DNA of 64,000 bases from Tilletiaria anomala UBC 951 (Eukaryota > Basidiomycota > Exobasidiomycetes > Georgefischeriales > Tilletiariaceae): NCBI RefSeq assembly GCF_000711695.1, contig NW_013547017.1, positions 1-64,000 of the forward strand, written 5' to 3'. Made by a program: the position numbers and the translations under genes. This document shows positions 62,059 to 64,000 of the stretch, piece after piece (positions within the stretch are counted from its first letter, which is position 1; each line of letters opens with the position of its first letter). The notes beneath the pieces are model-generated. The model had not been told where the DNA came from. It saw only the letters and a program-made list of their open reading frames with translations, and searched no databases.

Positions 62059-63124
62059 TTAACTGGTGTACATGTACCAGTACGCAAGGCCGCGCAGACT
62101 GCCGTTCGAGTTGAAGAAGCGGTTCAGCTTGGAGCCGTAGTTGTCGGGTGGCGTAGCAAAGCACCCGAACCACGAGACGCGGTCGACGTAGCCCAGCGAG
62201 TTGAGCCAGCGGATGGCGTTCATATGGAACGTCTTGACCTGGTCCTGCGTCCCGCCCGAAGCGGTTGTCACGCCAAGTTCGGTGACCCAGATTGGTTTGT
62301 TCGGGAATGCAGAGCGGACCTTCTGCACGTACGACTTGAAACTCGCCAGGCTCTTTGAATCAGAGCCGCCGTACCAGTGGATTGCAGTCACATCCCATTC
62401 CAACCCGTATTGTGATTTGAGGATCGAGGCAGTTTCTTGTAGCAGCTTGACATTCCAGACAATCTGCGGTGAGGTGATCTAATAAAGTAACGTAGCACAG
62501 CGCGGTACGATCGGCAGTGATGAGGACCCACGTATATACATTGTATTGGCTCGCCGGCGGGCCGGCCGGAATCACACTCACCTTCACGCCTTGCGCCTGG
62601 TACGGCGCCAAGCTTTTGGCCCACGTCGCTGCTGCGTCGGATGCGCCTTGGTTGGCCTGAGAGCTGACGTCGATCTCGTTCTGGGCGAGAATATACGCCG
62701 GGAGCCCGTTCTTGGAGAATTCAGCCTTGCGCTGCGACCATTGGGAGGATTTTCTGGGACCCCAGTAGCAGGGCACGTATTCTATAGCTTTGCTGCAAAC
62801 ACGGAATACGAACGCGTAAGAAACATTGGAAGCAAGAGCTGTCAGATGACTCCGTTCGTCAGGTGCACGCCTCTAGAGCGAACCGACTTGCCCATTGAGC
62901 ACCGTCAGCGGGCCGTCCTCCCAATGCCAGTACCAGTTGATCATGCCCTTCGCGATGGTGGGTGCCCAGCGAGAGTCTGCGGCCCACGCCAGGCCACGCT
63001 TGGTAGATGATGTTGTACCTCGTTCAGAAAGCGATGTTGCATTCGGAAGAAGGGTTGCGCCGGTACTCAGCGCCGCGGCGGTGATGGTCGCCACACCGGC
63101 AAGAAAGGAGCCGGAGAAACGCAT
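62059..63124 (-). CDS. Secreted GH128 beta-1,3-glucanase (Asl1-like)
   Basis: Three exons (63124-62884, 62787-62540, 62478-62059) give 302 residues. The N-terminus MRFSGSFLAGVATITAAALS is a signal peptide; a KR pair (SSTKRGLAWAAD) then fits Kex2 trimming before the mature enzyme. The GH128 fold shows INWYWHWEDG, AIEYVPCYWGP, ILAQNEIDVSSQANQ (acid/base Glu), ITSPQIVWNV, AIHWYGG and IWVTELGVTTASGG (nucleophile Glu), ending GLAYWYMYTS. Fungal GH128 enzymes cut beta-1,3-glucan and act at the cell wall or outside the cell. The first intron is unusual: GTTCGC as donor with GCAGCAAAG as acceptor is the only pair I found that joins VLNGQV to AIEYVPCYWG in phase. An alternative donor could change a few residues there. 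Confidence 0.9.
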
Positions 63125-64000
63125 GATGAATGACTGACGAGCAAGAACAGAAGAGGGCGGATGGGTGGAGGCAGGCGAATAGGCTACAGGAGCTGGGAAG
63201 AAGAGGATGAAGCAACTGGAGAGCAACTGCTGCTGGAAAATGGAAGAATGAGATGAGGATAATGGACGACTCTGATGGACCATCGATGTTGTGCTTTATG
63301 TACAAATCCGACCATCGAACGTCATGTCGGCTTCTTGTGAGCGTCGCCCTAGTATACTGAGCGATGAATTGGAATAAACGGCAGCACTCCTTTTTGCTGT
63401 GCTCCCTAAAGATGGGCAGCAGACACGGCTGGCTAGACGATAAGCTGTACCGAGCTGAGGAAAATACTCCGACGCTGGTGTGGCAATGGCTGGACAGCCT
63501 AAAGTTTTGTTTGACATGTTGCGCATCAGGTATAAGCCGTGAGTAGGGCGCAAAAATGATATCAGGAAAACTATACGCATGCTGTATTCGAATCTCTATG
63601 CAGGCAGGCAGGTCTATGCAGATGCATGCCTGGGACATGAGAGGACAGACGCATGCTCAGTGATCGGATGAGAATTGAGAATGTTTGACTCGTGGTTGTG
63701 GTCGATTCAGACGAAATTCAGTAATTCACACTCTGCACTCGATTTGCACTTTGAGGGTATGGAGATGGAAGTTGCATAAAGGTGGATTCTAGCTTCAAGC
63801 TGCTCCCCTTGCTCTCACCCATCGCCGAAGAGTCGAGAGTCGAACCGAGTGCGAGCAGGTGCATGTTGCGAGCTGTTTGTCAATTTTTGGTCTTCTGTGA
63901 GGAAAAATGTCTTTGGTTGGGATAGATTGGGATTTGGGTCGTAGGATGAGGGAGCCGCGAGGACGAGATTCAAAAATTGAAAGCCACGGATCGCTTGAGG
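63125..64000. other. Right-end region, promoter side of the GH128 gene
   Basis: About 880 nt with no coding frame that I can support. The left part must contain the GH128 promoter. The right edge may belong to a gene beyond the window. Confidence 0.4.

Overview
The window is nuclear DNA from a fungus. The genes are broken by short GT-AG introns (about 45-115 nt, many with a CTGAC/CTAAC-like branch site). Several proteins are typical of fungi: isopropylmalate synthase, Atg11, mitochondrial 2-methylisocitrate lyase and a GH128 glucanase. Long serine/glycine-rich disordered proteins, mixed GC content, a chromatin acetyltransferase with animal-type tandem PHD fingers and micro-exons point to a basidiomycete. 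Ustilaginomycotina (smut-related yeasts and plant parasites) is my best guess, but it is an inference and not a proven placement. All gene models below were built by hand from reading frames, splice signals and family alignment from memory; exon phases were checked by arithmetic.

Layout. 1-280: 3' end of an unidentified gene. 1472-2476 (+): secreted repeat protein, a candidate effector. 2946-3737 (-): UBE2W/Ubc16-type E2. 4561-7064 (-): serine-rich unknown. 8276-9404 (+): acyl-protein thioesterase. 9790-11806 (-): 2-isopropylmalate synthase. 11807-18243: 6.4 kb gene-poor stretch holding at most two doubtful small genes. 18244-22955 (+): MYST histone acetyltransferase with a double PHD finger. 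23219-24322 (-): four-finger C2H2 factor. 26969-28521 (-): STRAP-type WD40 protein. 29743-34268 (-): Atg11. 34902-36401 (+): mitoribosomal protein mL38. 38766-44321 (+): very large serine-rich unknown. 44640-50291 (-): DHX57/DHX29-type RNA helicase. 50804-52745 (+): 2-methylisocitrate lyase. 54595-55911 (-): PYP1-type HAD phosphatase. 56840-58338 (-): prenyltransferase alpha subunit. 60189-60806 (+): small repeat-motif unknown. 62059-63124 (-): secreted GH128 beta-1,3-glucanase. The last 0.9 kb has no gene I can support.

The genes form no cluster or single pathway; this is ordinary chromosomal housekeeping content with two or three lineage-specific proteins. Themes that recur are mitochondrial metabolism (mL38, methylcitrate cycle, leucine entry enzyme), protein lipidation (prenyltransferase alpha and acyl-protein thioesterase) and ubiquitin/autophagy (UBE2W, Atg11). 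Atg11/mL38 and helicase/methylisocitrate lyase are head-to-head pairs sharing short promoters. I found no transposon, rRNA, tRNA or CRISPR that I could support. The points most worth a second look are the repeat-bearing secreted protein with Kex2-like sites, a 7-nt and an 11-nt internal coding exon, the in-frame hydrophobic N-terminal extension of the thioesterase, the DPF-MYST fusion, and the triplicated YG motif of the small protein at 60189.
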